Shown here: positions 47,533-60,093 of the stretch, piece after piece
Layout of the letters: every line of letters starts with the position of its first letter
Position numbering within the stretch: the stretch's first letter is position 1
Assembly (NCBI GenBank): GCA_027576995.1
Contig: JANBQC010000053.1
Span: 1-64,000 of the forward strand
Origin: Dimargaris cristalligena
Lineage: Eukaryota; Kickxellomycota; Dimargaritomycetes; Dimargaritales; Dimargaritaceae
Reading direction: 5' to 3'
DNA length: 64,000 nt
Made by a program: the position numbers and the translations under genes
Notes under the pieces: generated by a model
Database searches by the model: none
The model's input: the letters and a program-made list of their open reading frames with translations, nothing else
What the model was told of the DNA's origin: nothing

Positions 47533-49510
47533 TTAGAAGAGGGCTTGCCCGTACGTCTCGTTCTTCACTAAGCGGAGTTTGATAATGCACAGCATCAGGT
47601 ATTCCTCCCATTCGTTATCCTCCTGCTCGCGGCTGAGCACCTCCACTGACAGGCCATTGGTTTTGACAAGCCGGATGGTTCGGCCAAACAGGCGTAGCCG
47701 GAACAGCTGCCCGGGAACGGCGGGGAAGAGGCGGTCCCGAATAAGGGACCGGATGAATAATACCAGTAGAAAACCAAAGCAGACGATGCCAAAGATCCAC
47801 CAAATATTGGCGGTGTACATGAGCGTACCACCTTCGTGGGAGAAGCGGTCATAGAGGCCGGTAAACAGCAGGCCACCGCCAATCGCAGCAATGGACCAGG
47901 CGGTTAGGATAAGGCCGTGGCACGCCGAAATGTTATTGGGTCCGAACATGTCGGACAGGAAGGCGGGAATGACGGAGAATCCACCCCCGTAGCAGGCGGT
48001 GCCTACCCAACTTATCATCAAATACGCCCAGTACGTACGGCCTTCAATGACTCCGGGGAAAAACCCCAAAAAGATGCACTGGCCGCCCAGCATCAAACCA
48101 AAGGTAATCTTGCGGCCAATGAGATCGGATACCGTGGCGAAGAAAATGCGCCCGAACAGATTGAAGCCGCCGTCAATAGATACCACGGTGGCCGCACTAT
48201 TCGCGGAGTTCTTAAAGAGCGTTTGGGTCATGTTGGACAGGCGCGAAATCACGACCAGCCCAAATAACTGGTTGGCCATAAACACAAAATAAAGAATCCA
48301 GAAGTCGCGGGAGGTGAGCGCTTGAATCAGGGAGATGCGGATCGTGGGGCGGTCATCGACCGTTTCCATTTCGTGGTGACCTTCAAGGGACTTGGCGTGG
48401 GGCCGGGAAGGCTCAATGATAAGGCCGTTGATATTGTGACCGGGAGGGGGGACCCGCAGGATCTGGGCGCAGCCGAACATCACGACAAAATAACAGGTGC
48501 CCATGATGGCAAAGGTGCGTGGTAGGCCCAGGTCGTTCATAAAGGTGAGCGGGATTTTGGCAAAGGCAATGGCACCCGCCCCAAACCCGCACACGGCCAG
48601 GCCGGAGGCAAAGCCCCGCGAGGTCGGAAACCACTTGGTCACAATCGAAACAGTCACCACGTAACTAGCCCCGATTCCGGCACCACCTATTATACCGTAT
48701 CCAACGTAAATGAGAGCAATATGCCTAACGTGGAGCCCGAGGGCCGTCAGTAGATTGCCAATGTAAAAGAGGGTGGTGCCAATCATCAGACTGATGCGGG
48801 GGGAGTTGCGCTCTAACCACGGGCCAATGGCGGCTGAAGTAAACCCAAACGACCCAACAGTGATGTAAAAGGTAGTCGGGGCCATATTAGCGAGCGGGTT
48901 GCCGTACAGTAGCCGGTCGATGGGCTGGTTGTAAATACTCCATGAATACATGGACCCGACGCAAAACTGGATTAACATGCAAAAGGGCACGATGTACCAC
49001 TTGTTGAATTCATAGCCAAAGATGTGGCTGTCCTTCTGTATTTGCTCAGGAGTACGCACGTATTCGGCATCACTGAGGGCGGAAGTGTGGATGACGTGAA
49101 AATTGGTGATGTCGAGGAGAAGAGGAATCAACAGGTGTACCAAATTATAAGGAGGTGGGTGGATTGAGTCGGTGAGTGGGGTTGCCATGCGGTTGGTCAG
49201 TCAATGGGCCGATGCAGGGGAATATGCGACCATCACGATGGGGGTGGCTGGCGTCAGCCGAGTTGAAGACACTGGCGGGGGGAGCAACGTAAGTCATTGT
49301 TGGCACAATGGCCCAGAGAGCCCGCGTTGGAGTCAGCGCCGTGGAGCTTTAGAGCAAGGCCCATAGCGGAGGGCCTAACGGGCGGCTTTGAATTTGGCAA
49401 ATATACAATGGCTGCTAATTGACTTACCTAAAGTGCTTGAGGAGGGACCGTACGAAGACGTTGGAGCGTTTGCCAGCGGGAGGGGCCTGAGGCTCTTGGG
49501 TAAGATTCAT
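47533..49510 (-). CDS. MFS transporter, oxalate/formate-antiporter (OFA) type
   Basis: Twelve-helix major-facilitator carrier of the OFA/monocarboxylate group; substrate not predictable. Preferred model: exons 49510-49428 and 49072-47533, joined in phase, 540 residues. Exon 1 (MNLTQEPQAPPAGKRSNVFV) has a good ATG and a GTAAGT donor; exon 2 enters at SDAEYVRTPEQIQKD. Helix 1 is preceded by FNKWYIVPFCMLIQFCVGSM and continues YSWSIYNQPIDRLL, the OFA opening. Family landmarks: SAAIGPWLERNSPRISLMIG (loop 2-3), GYGIIGGAGIGASYVVTVSI, TKWFPTSRGFASGLAVCGFG and GRIFFATVSDLIGRK. An alternative is an unspliced frame from ATG 49188 giving 551 residues with a weak, non-conserved N-terminus. I prefer the spliced form. 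Confidence 0.85.
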
Positions 49511-52500
49511 GGTGGAACTGTCGTCAGACGCTAGAAACATCGCCAGCGTTGCCGGGGGAGGGCCGTGCCGCCGATTAAATAGGAATTAAAATAAGAAGTA
49601 GTGCGGGGGTGGGGATGGGTTCCGATAGCGGACCGGTTGGGTGGTGGGGTTTTATATATATATTATTTTATATTTATATATAGGAATGTACACAGATGAA
49701 CGGGCCAGTGATTATAAACAGGTACCACTAAACTTCTTAATAAGGAGAGTAGCCGGTATAAACTTGCGGTAGGAATAGAGGTGCAGAGGAAGGGGGATAG
49801 TGATACAAAGCCCAGCTTCGGTGAGTAGCCCAGGGGAAAAATAAGGGGTATTTTTTTAAGAAAATGGAGTGGTCTCCGTATAGCAATGGGAGGAGGGGGG
49901 GAAGGTCTAAGGAGGCAGAAACACCAGTTAACTTGGCCGCGGCGTAAGAGGGGATTGAGTCAGGCCGTGGCCCAGATAGTCCTTATATATAGCTATATGT
50001 ATTCAGTGCGTCTATCAGATGGTGTCTTGGGAAGGTAATGAGTTTCAATACACTGAGTTGGTAGGAATGGCATCTGTGGGAATCGCTGAGCAGCCGGCGG
50101 CAGGGTCCATGGGTGAGAACTGCTCTGCCAGCCGCCTTGACGACTACAACTACTCAGGGACGGGATGGTGGCCGCACAGCCAGGGGAAGCGGGCTGAGTC
50201 ACTCACACCGATTGTATACAGTCAGTACAGTGCGGCTCAGCTGCCATGGCCCTCCTCCCTTTTGGGCCGTCAATGGTCGCGTTCAACACCCAGGCGTTAC
50301 CACCTTTGAGCAGAAAAAGACGTGTGTTTGACCTAATCCAGCCCAGGTCGTCAGCCCCGGTAGGTAGATCCAGGGAAGAAAATAGTCGACAATCGGTTCT
50401 GAGGGCCAGCTGGATTTCCTTTCCTATATCGACAACTGGTGGATCCCTTGCCCCATTCAGTCCACCAGTGACCATCAACTGGCCGAAGGAGCCCCTCCCT
50501 TTCCCTTTGCAACCTAAAATGGTGTTATTTTAAGTTGGATTGCTGGCCCAAAATGGGCTCTAATAATTGACTGGGGCGACTAAACCTAACCCCTTGGCAG
50601 ATATTCATTTGCACAGTTCAAGTACATCCCTGACCTCACTGCTCCTTCTGTCAACTCAGCGGACCTCATAAATCTGCATTCCTGTGCTGGCGGTGAGTGG
50701 TCTGACCCCACGGCCGATCAACACCACCTCACTCATCACACAGGCTTATCGACTATCCGATTCCAGCAGCACGACTGGTCGCCAGAATCCGGAAACCATT
50801 ACCCTATTTTAAGAATAAGTAAGTATGCGACCAGTCTTTGTTATACCGACAGTTAGGGTTGACGCCAGGTTTAGGGGCACTAAATGGGCCAAAGGATGGT
50901 AATGTGTTTGTAGGTATTTTACAGGTTGAGCTGGAGCTCTCATAAAGTCACTTGCCATGTACCACTCACTATAAGGGGTCTAATGCTGACGGTTTCGCAG
51001 TGGGGTGTATCCCGGAGAGACCAGTCACTTAATTTCGTGAGTTTTTAGCGAATTCGGGAGTGTTGCCTCATTCGCCCCTCTCCATTAGTAAGGATTGGAT
51101 CACCCCTCCTCTTAGACCTTTTCTGGCGATGAGCAATGGTTTGATTTACATCCTCCATTTAAAAGCGAGGCTTCGATGGCTAAATCGACGGAAATCACAG
51201 CCTTTGGGAAAATCAAGTGGGAATTAAGAGCCTGCTTCTCCGGAATTTGAGCTAATAGAACAATCCAATATATAACGAATATGCCTACCGACCATCTGGA
51301 TTAACTATCGAGCACATTGATGTATTTTTATTTGAAATATTAATGGCACGCCTATTTATAGGTGTTGTTGTAGTAACACCGCCATCGCCCCTTCGTTTTC
51401 CTGGCCTGATTTACCGTTCACCCCTGTAAAGCACTTTCAAGTGGGCCAGGGGAATCCCAGGGTGGGGGACAGGAGCAGCATGCGCAATTGGATAGTCAAC
51501 AACGCGGACGACTATTTTTTATGATAGTAGCGACCTGCGATCCAAAGCTGGACCTCAAAATAATCTTGATCTACAGTAGATTGTAATGTAAGGCACCGAA
51601 GGTTCAAGGGCCAGGTTGGCTACCCCTCAACGATTTACTAATCGCGTACATTGCAGAGCGTGGCCCAAGGTCATTCTTTTGAAAGGACATGCTGTCCCAT
51701 TAATTTGGATGCATTGGGGCCGCTGAATGACCGTGGAGCTACTCGCTTACTATCGCTGGCCATCGTTGAAATGGGTCCGATGATCAACCAGGTGGGGTAA
51801 AGGATTGGGGGTAACTGACAATGTAGTAAAGGGTACCACGACTGATGGCACTCGATTTGTTTGTTTATTTTCCAAGGAGGGGGGTATAGCTGGGTCACTC
51901 CTTTAATGGCTGAGGTTCTGGCCCCTTACCGAGCCCCTGGTGCCCCCGGCTTTGACCCTAACGGTAGGCCCACGGGTGTCGGGCCCGATGTCCTGATTGC
52001 CAACCAAAACGAATAATAAATAAGGTTGCACCAGTTGGGCGCACATGCGCGCGGAGTGCTGGCAAAGAGCAACCTCTGTTTACCCCTAGGACCTAAGGTT
52101 AATAGCTAATGTTTGGGCCATGTCCCTCTTATCCTTAGACTAGCCCCCCGTGTCAGCAACTCTCTTAAATATTCGACCACTGTATCGGTTAGAGCGTGGC
52201 TAACGAGCCACGGCCAAGTGGTGCACCATTGCCGCTCCATTTCTGTATTTTTTAAAAAAATGCATCACTGGTCATCAGTTTACCACGGGGCCCGTTATAC
52301 TGGAGGGAAAGCTGGGCTAAAATGCCAAGGAGTCAGTAACCCAATCGCGACTATTCCAGCGGGCTGAGTGGGGGGTTGGTAAAGAATATGCCAAGGAATT
52401 AATCAAATAATCAGGATAGGTAAAATGGGCTAAATTATGAATACCTGCCAAAAAAAGGCCAGTCACCCCCACACTACGATACACTGTTATTCACAGCTAA

Positions 52501-55500
52501 GTCAAGGTTGGGGGTGTTGGACTACTTGGGCTCTTGATTTCCATGTGTCATCGTCAAGAATAAACCATCTGTCCACACGGACTACTTGGGCGTCTGGCTC
52601 GATCCGAGGCTGCTGTCCCTAGAATATGGCTCGGCGACCACGCTTCGTGGCCGATTGAAGGTTAAGTTCGCCACCATTGTATCTTTGGGGTGATTTTCTA
52701 ATGCCTATCCGCCCAACGACTAGTCTAGCACCTATATACACCATGTCTAATCACTACCTCGATTCCGTATTAGTCCGGCCCTTAACCCCAGGCCATGCGA
52801 CTTCATCAGCGTACGGGGCGCTTTTACCCCATCAATGAAGTTGGCGGTCTATCAGGACCAAGCTGAATATAATTATCTGGGCCGAGGAATCCCCTCTTTC
52901 TCTATTCCTTTCAGCCCCCGTCCCAGCTTTGGGAGGTTCGCATTGTTTTCGGTTGCTTGATTCTCGATTCCACCCAGTATCGTAGCGTCGAATCGGGGCC
53001 ACTTGGGGGACTTATCCGATACAGGGCGGCCGTTTTTATGAGTGCAGCCAGGGGGGTATTGTTGTACTGCTATGGTAGGAGGAGCGGTTTTTTTTCTTTG
53101 CATTAAAACCTACACTACTAAACAGCTGCGCCTAATGCTTTAATTGTCTGATGGAATCCCCCCCTACCTTATTATTCACACCTGTCGGCTAATATTTCCC
53201 CAAGTCCCCAAGCTTTAAAATGGCCGGGACTGCCAATCACGGTAGAACCGTACAGGGTTAGGGCTCCTCGCAAGGCCTTAGGCGCCATATGGGGGGAGGG
53301 TTAAACAAGCCCACCTGCCGAACCAGAGTTTTGCCAAAAGCCCGATTTTCCAACTATTAGGGTGCTTTTGGTTTAGTTTCTATCCTATTTTTTTTGTGTC
53401 GCCAGCTCCTCGTTTCTTTCCTTTTTTTGATATTGTTTGCGGAGGGAAGGACCGCCTCCGTAACCCCCCCAGTTAGGAACTACACTATTCACTCTTAATC
53501 GGAGGGCCAAAGTTTGCTAGTGGGGACGGGGGACTCTTCTACCCCTTGGTTAAGACCATCTGGTAGTGGAGCAGCGAAGAGAGAGGGAGGGAACGCCAGG
53601 CTGTTCAAGCCCAGTGGTCGAACTAGCTCGGCTTTAATGCAGAAGACGCCAATCCACCAACTGGCACCGAAATTCGACAGTGTGCTGTACTGGAGCGGGC
53701 CGGTGTTCTGCATGCTGCGACAGCCAGCTGTGGGTTTGTTGATTGAGCGGCTGATGGGATGCTGTGCTGCAACTGATAAAACGGCGTCATTGTAATGAAA
53801 GGAACCGAGTTGAGGTGGCCAATGAAGGCGGAGGGACGCTTTCATTGGGGTCGAAATCGAAGCATCAGAAAGGGGGGCTGGCGCCGTGCTGGGTTGACTG
53901 GATCTGATCCACCTGTACGTGTTCCACAGTAAACCGGCAGCCCAAACCGCCCATTCGTTAGCCAGGCGCGGCTTGAGCAGCCAGCGCCGACGGTGGACAG
54001 TCCTTGCTGCAGCCACCCTTTGGCTCGTCCCCCTGGTCGTGCCCTTCCCCCTGGCGACCCAGTATAAATAACATTGCCCCGGGACGCAAACTCGGCTCGT
54101 ACACTGTTTCATTGCTTGCACCCCTCTGTCCCGTATTCGAAGGGAGTGTCTTTGACTGTCATCCAGTTTACGCAGTTGTATCCAGTTCCTTTTTATGCTG
54201 GCATTCTTATTGCTCGCTCCGTCTCCTTACGTCCCTCTTCTTCGCGCCGTTTATTCCATGACCCTTCCGTGTTACTAGTTATCGAGTCGCTGTCCCGGTT
54301 TCCCCCTTCCTAACTAGCTGAATTGGCCTTTTCTTCGTTTATTATCAGTACATGACCGTACCCCCCCTCTCCGCAAGCCCGTGGCTATGATCTCGCTCTA
54401 CATTTAGCTACTACACCATCTCTGCCTTATATTTCCAACTAACCGGTACCGCTTCCCTTGGTAAGTCGGGGTCTGATTTGGTGACATGCTGTTAGCCAGT
54501 GTGGGCTTGGTGATCAACGACTAGGCTAGTCTCCCAAGTAGGCTTTTATCGAGCGTGGCATCAGCGATGGATTAATCTACTCAGGTGTTGCATCACTCAC
54601 TTTGCGCTGGATTGCCCCCGGGCGTCCCTTTTCCCATAACCATTAGCCCAGCCTTGCTTCTCGCTCTCGCTCGCTTTTACACTCACACCCTCTGCGGTGT
54701 ATTCGGCTGTTTCGCATGCTGATACATACCTATTTATATCGATCTATCTCTCCCTCTTTTTATATATCTATATAGCGTCACACAATCCAGGTAGCCGGTT
54801 TCCGCCCTCTTCGTTGTAGGTGGCCCATCTGAATTTGTTCGCTTTGTTGCGTTTGATAGGTATATTTATAACATCCCAGCCCTCCGCCCGCGACTCCCTC
54901 CTTTTCTACAAGCCCTGTCCGACCCAGTGGGTTTCTGGTAAGTAACCCCCATCTTCTTCAATTGCCGCCTGGGTAGGTCCGTCCATAGTGTACGGTACGG
55001 GACAGCGTTGGATCGCCCTATTCCCCGTGTCCATCGGACGGCTGGATCTGGCTGGATGATCCAGGATACCCCGCTGATTCTTGTAGCTCTCCTTTCTTGG
55101 TAGACCGGCTACTGTCCAAGTGAGGGGGCTATAGCTTCAAGTTGTCAAAACCCAACGATCCCCCATGTGTCACGCCTATCCTACCTAGGGCATCGACTCT
55201 ACTTGGGCTGTCATGTGGGTTCTTATTAGACAGACAGCCCAGCCTTCGTGTATCCTCTCCCGACTCCGCCCCTCTCTTCCATCCTTTACCTATCCATGGC
55301 TTGGGCCTGCCCGCCCACTTTTCCTTACCAGTCCACGCATTTGGCCCCCGAAATCCTCGGGTTTTTTACCGCATTGCTAATACTATTTGGAGCGTTTGCT
55401 ATCCCATTTGGGCCTCTGGTGCTTTACTCTACGTCTTTTGAACTACTCAGCTTCCCAATTATCCAGTACTCCTTGTGCCTCTGCCCCCATTCGCGCATTC

Positions 55501-55537
55501 CCCCGCTGTACGCCCATATTTTCTGCATTCTTCTACC
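49511..55537. other. 6-kb gene-poor region
   Basis: The longest stretch without a recognised gene. It contains AT-rich microsatellite-like sequence at 49651-49682, frames of 60-208 codons that look random, and from about 54000 to 55537 a strongly pyrimidine-rich plus strand with GTAAGT-type donors near 54470 and 54938. The latter may be promoter plus spliced 5' leader of the RRM gene. No tRNA, snRNA or transposon features are recognised. Confidence 0.45.
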
Positions 55538-58500
55538 ATGGCCGACCTCCATCCCGCTGCGACCCATGAAAGCCACGACCATCGCTCGGATTCATCGGTT
55601 GACACCCTTCGTGTCGAGCCTGGTAAGTACTGGTGCTTGATTATCTATAAGCCCTTCTCGATAGATTTGGTGCGACCCCCACCCCCGCGCTTCCCCACTA
55701 CGAGGAAATGGCCTAAAGCCATCCCACCGACCGGCTTCTCTCCTTCCCACCCCGCAACCACTAAACCAATTCCGAATTCCAAGTCGCTGGCGACAGCCCC
55801 TCCCTTTCGTCCGCCCCTATCGCCTGTAAACGACCCTTGTTATCTTCGGCTTTTGAGGTTTCCCACCCTTTCCCCGGGCAACATTCGGACTCTCTGGGGA
55901 TTGGCACAGTCAGTGTCAGTTAAGCTGCCAATTAGCGTGGGTAAACCGCGGCCATGGATGGCAGCCGGCTTCCCCAAGCCCATGAAAGGCTCTGGATTGC
56001 AGTTTCTCTCTCTCTCTCTCTCTCCCTTGACCGCAGGATTTTTCCACTGATGGAGTTAGTCGTGGGTAACCTTTAATCCACTGGCTTGCCTCGAATCCGA
56101 CCACCCCGGATATGGCTAGTTGAATTGGCCCTGGCGGTCGCTATTCCCTGATAATGCGAACTATTGCCGATAGGGGTGGAATTGCGTTATCCGTTCTATC
56201 GGGTTATAGGCCTACCTACTAGCTATAAGTAGGCACTATCCCCCACTAATCTGGGGGATTTCCTGAAAGACTGTTTAACACTTATTGAAGTTCCCCAATC
56301 GTAGCCAACTCGTTGCCCTGCCCTAACCCCACCTTGGTGTTTCATATGTAACATTATTATTTCCCCCCCCCACCATTTGTCCACTTCAACCGCCAACCAA
56401 CAATCGATGTGCCACTGTTCAGGAATGCCTCCCGCCGCCGAATACAACTCCGAATCATCGGACTCTCACTCCGACGACAAGTCCAGTGACCATGCTCACT
56501 TAAAGAGCGAGCCTAAAGCTTGCCTCTTCATTGGCAGGTAAGCAAGGCAACTCCTATTGCACACCTCCATGTATGGCTTTCGGGGCGTCACTATTGGGGT
56601 CATTTATTCACCTGCGTGTTTTCCAAAATATTGGCTACTGGACTTCGCTCACCTTAATTTTCACCGCTTCATTCCACGGCCTAACCTTATTTACCCTTGC
56701 TCGCTAGCCTGAATGTAACCAAGACCGACCAGCAGTTGCACGACGGCACATTTGCTCTGTTTGAGCAGTTTGGCGAGGTCCTCGATTTGAAGATCAGCCG
56801 GGATAAACACGGGCGACCCTACGCATTTGTCCAGTTCATCGTAAGTCACAGTAATTCCATCACTTCATGTTCACTCGGACTCCCCCTCGTCACATTTGGT
56901 CCAACCTTCCGTTTCTCCACCTAACCCTGCCATTTCAAAGCATTGTAAAATTGGGCCGTGTTAACTCCCCCCTCCCCAGGAAATGGAGGCGGCCGATAAA
57001 GCGATGAAGTTCGCCCAAGGCGCTTTGCTTCACGACCGCTATATTCGAATCGAACGAGCCAAGGTCAATCGAACCCTCATTTGCCACCTGAAGGAGCCTA
57101 ACCACACTAAAGGAGTAAGCAATCCCCCACTATAGATATAACCAGAAATTGTTAGCGCCCCGCCTGCCATATTAGTCTAACCACCCTGAACATACACTTC
57201 CCGTGCAATCGACTGACATCTTCCCTGTTTATCGCCCCCCCTAACACGCCTCTTTTCATTTCCTACGAGCCAGGAGGTGGTTGAGCTCATCCACCAGTTC
57301 GGCGAGGTCGAGGACTTCATTTACTGGACCGAGAGTCCGCGATCCACTCCGTCCCACCACATTATGGCCAAATTTAAGTACCGCGAATGTGCCGCCAAGG
57401 CCTTTTCGGTAAGCAGCTATATAACCAGATAGATGGAATGGCTCGGAAACGGCGAGGCTGACTAGAGACCTCCTTTACCCTTTAGACCCTAGCCCCCCTT
57501 GCCTTTTGCGCTGGGTCCAATGGGCTATTGTACACACCCTCCCGCATCTAATAGTCTGCTGATTTTCCATATATTACCCCCCCCACCCCGCTATCCCACG
57601 CCGAATATCGGGCCATTCCCCTACCTTCATTGCTCTATTCAAGTCATTACGCAAGGAGCGCCATTGTACCATCGAATGGGCGTCCAATGCGACCCAACCG
57701 CCCTCCTTGGGGTCGGTATCCCAGCTTCAGGCCCTTAGTCGAACGGGATACTACTACCGCTTCGGAAGCCCCGGTAAGGCTAATCGTGGCGGAAGTTCCG
57801 CCGCCCGTCCCCTGTTCAGCATGGCGGATATTTTTGTGGGTAACCTGGACTCTAAAAAGGTGAGTAAGTCCCTTCTGCATAGCCGCTTCTCGGAATTTGG
57901 CTCCATCGAAAGCGTGGATATCCACACCTCCGTGAAGCCCATGGGGGCGGGCATGGCCTACGGACGGCCTTCGGGATCGGATTTTTCGCCTGACCACTGT
58001 ACCGAAGGCGCCTCGGCCCACCGCCCTACGGGGCCCACCTCGCACGCCTTCATCAAATTCACCGATGAGATGGCGGCAGCTAAAGCCATTGTCCAAATGG
58101 ACCGTCAGGTCTGGCTTGGCTACCCGCTCCGGGTCACGTACAAGGAAATCCGCACTCCGATTGCCACGGCGGCCCCCGCCCACTGGCGGGCTACCCAGCG
58201 ACGCCACTCCCTGATGCACTGGCAGCCGTTTTATCCCACCGGTGATCCGGCATCGCCCTGGATGACCGGTGCCGTGCCTTACGACAACGCTCTATTGGCC
58301 AACTATGTCTGGTCGGTCTTGCCCACTGACCCGCTTCTCACAGCCACCTACGGCCATCTGGCGGGTGGCACTCCCGGTTACGGACCCCCCGCTCCATCGT
58401 ACTATATGCCGGAAATGGTGACTCCTTTTACATCCCCTTCGCCCTATCCTACTTCGGATGCGGCTGGGTACCACTACGGCATTTATGGCGTGGCGCCCGG

Positions 58501-59314
58501 ATCCGTCGGACCGGATTACGAACCACGCTCGTCCTTGCCGGTCACCCCCGCCTCGGCCGATGGGGGCACTCCTCGGGCCGCTGCGGGCACCCCTACTGCC
58601 GAAGGCCATCGGGAGGCCCCGGTTCGGGGCCCAGTAGCCGGGGACCCTTCGGCCGGATGGGCATATTCAGCCGGACATTCCCCGGCCCAGACCCCAGGGC
58701 CGTCGTATTTGGACCCCATGGGCGATTACTCCGATCCGGGCAGCCCCGACCGCCAAGGTTCACCCGAAATCATTGTCACAGCCGCCTCGGGGGGCTGTGC
58801 CGGTGGGGGGCGGGACGCACTTCGTTACCCCACATCGACCTCCGCGGCAGATCTGACTGAGGCCATGCTGGCCCAAGTGACCCTGGCGGACACCGGGACC
58901 TCCTACGCCAAGGGGGAATGTCTGTACTCCAGGGACCCGACCATCTACCCCTATGGGGGAGCCATGCACCCTTTCTACCCCGCACCCGTTGGCTACCCGG
59001 TCATGTCCTATGCGGCGGAGGATCGCAGCCTGCCCGCCCCCGGCACCCCCCATCTTTCTCCCTTAAGTGGCCGCCCCACGGCCCCCCGTGGCTCACACGG
59101 GAAACCGGGCTACCCGTTGGGATATGCCGGCCAGTCCTATGGTCAGCCAGCTGTCGGGACTGGTCCGGCCTACCGCCAAACGTCGGTGCCCCGACCTGAG
59201 CAACCCGTCGCCCGACGACCCTTCAACCACGGCCACGACGGCTACTTGGGATCAAATAAATACCGCCGCAATTCGTCGTACCAAGGTATGGGCCCCCCCG
59301 GAGCCCAGGGATGA
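55538..59314 (+). CDS. three-RRM RNA-binding protein (Rie1-like)
   Basis: RNA-binding protein, likely cytoplasmic and acting on mRNA. Six exons: 55538-55622, 56423-56537, 56708-56840, 56980-57114, 57274-57408 and 57644-59314; all phases close, 757 residues. The N-terminus is acidic and Ser/His-rich. RRM1: RNP2 ACLFIGSL, then FEQFGEVLDLKISRDKHGRP and RNP1 YAFVQF. RRM2 is degenerate: RTLICHLKE, VVELIHQFGEVEDFIYWTE, then AFSSLRKERHCTIEWAS. RRM3: RNP2 ADIFVGNLDSKKV, FSEFGSIESVDIH, a 30-residue insertion, and RNP1 SHAFIKF. RRM1 and RRM2 are spread over exons 2-6. The last about 400 residues are Tyr/Pro/Gly/Ser-rich low complexity, suited to granule assembly. The domain layout resembles yeast Rie1 and fission-yeast Mug24/28, but I cannot fix orthology. 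The acceptor of the last exon is AAG, less usual, chosen because it alone keeps the frame. Confidence 0.82.
56005..56024. repeat. (TC)10 microsatellite inside intron 1
   Basis: TC dinucleotides in the 800-base first intron of the RRM gene. Confidence 0.9.
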
Positions 59315-60093
59315 CCCGAGTGAAGACACATTTACCCATGTACCTTTCTTCCCCTACTACTGCCAAACTTCCCCGACAATCCGCGCCAGTCAATAGTTTT
59401 CTACCGGTAAAATTCGTTTGTATGATTACTTTGGCCTGCCCACTGTTAAATAATCACCATTTTAAACATTATTTTCAGCTTCTATCCTCGTCCAGCACAT
59501 GCGATGCCACCCAATTTGCCCGCCTGGAAATCAGTTGGGCCTGTGGGAGGAACTACCTTCCAAGGAGACTCTAACCCTTTTTGAATTCCAGGTTCCTTTT
59601 TATAGTCAGTCAGTTACATTGTGCCCATATCCCTGAATGCCCGTGAATAATTGATTTTCCCCATGCTAGTTTTATTTCGTCTTGCTATAAACCTCTCGTG
59701 AATAAACTGATACATATATGCGCGTATATTACGTAGTCCTGTGCATGGGCCCAGTCATTCAAGGTCGCTGCCGTAACCGTTGGTGAGTCGCGCAAGAGGA
59801 GCCACATGGGTGGTTTCCTACTGGGAGGGCGGGATACATGTATTTCTGCCCTTGAAGTTAGAAGAGGAGGGCCTATTAGTTTTTAAGGAGGAGATACGAA
59901 AAGATAAGGTAGGGGGGGTGACTCATGGGGAATCGACGATGTTCCACCCACTAATGATGGGCCCAGCCGGAAAACTCTAGTCAACCGTGACGGGTTAATT
60001 ATTCACTGCCGAGTAAAACTCCGGGGGCAAATTGGTCGTGGCTAATAAGTAGTGTACAACATGGAAACACGGGAGTTGTGACCGCCCTGTTCA
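59315..60093. other. convergent intergenic region
   Basis: Tail-to-tail spacer of about 780 bases between the RRM gene and the U5-40K gene. Plus-strand AATAAA near 59700 may end the RRM transcript. No gene. Confidence 0.5.

Noticed and set aside
53495..54121. 208-codon minus-strand frame
   Set aside because: No domain, repeat or composition typical of protein; no convincing start context or splice partners; lies in low-complexity intergenic DNA.
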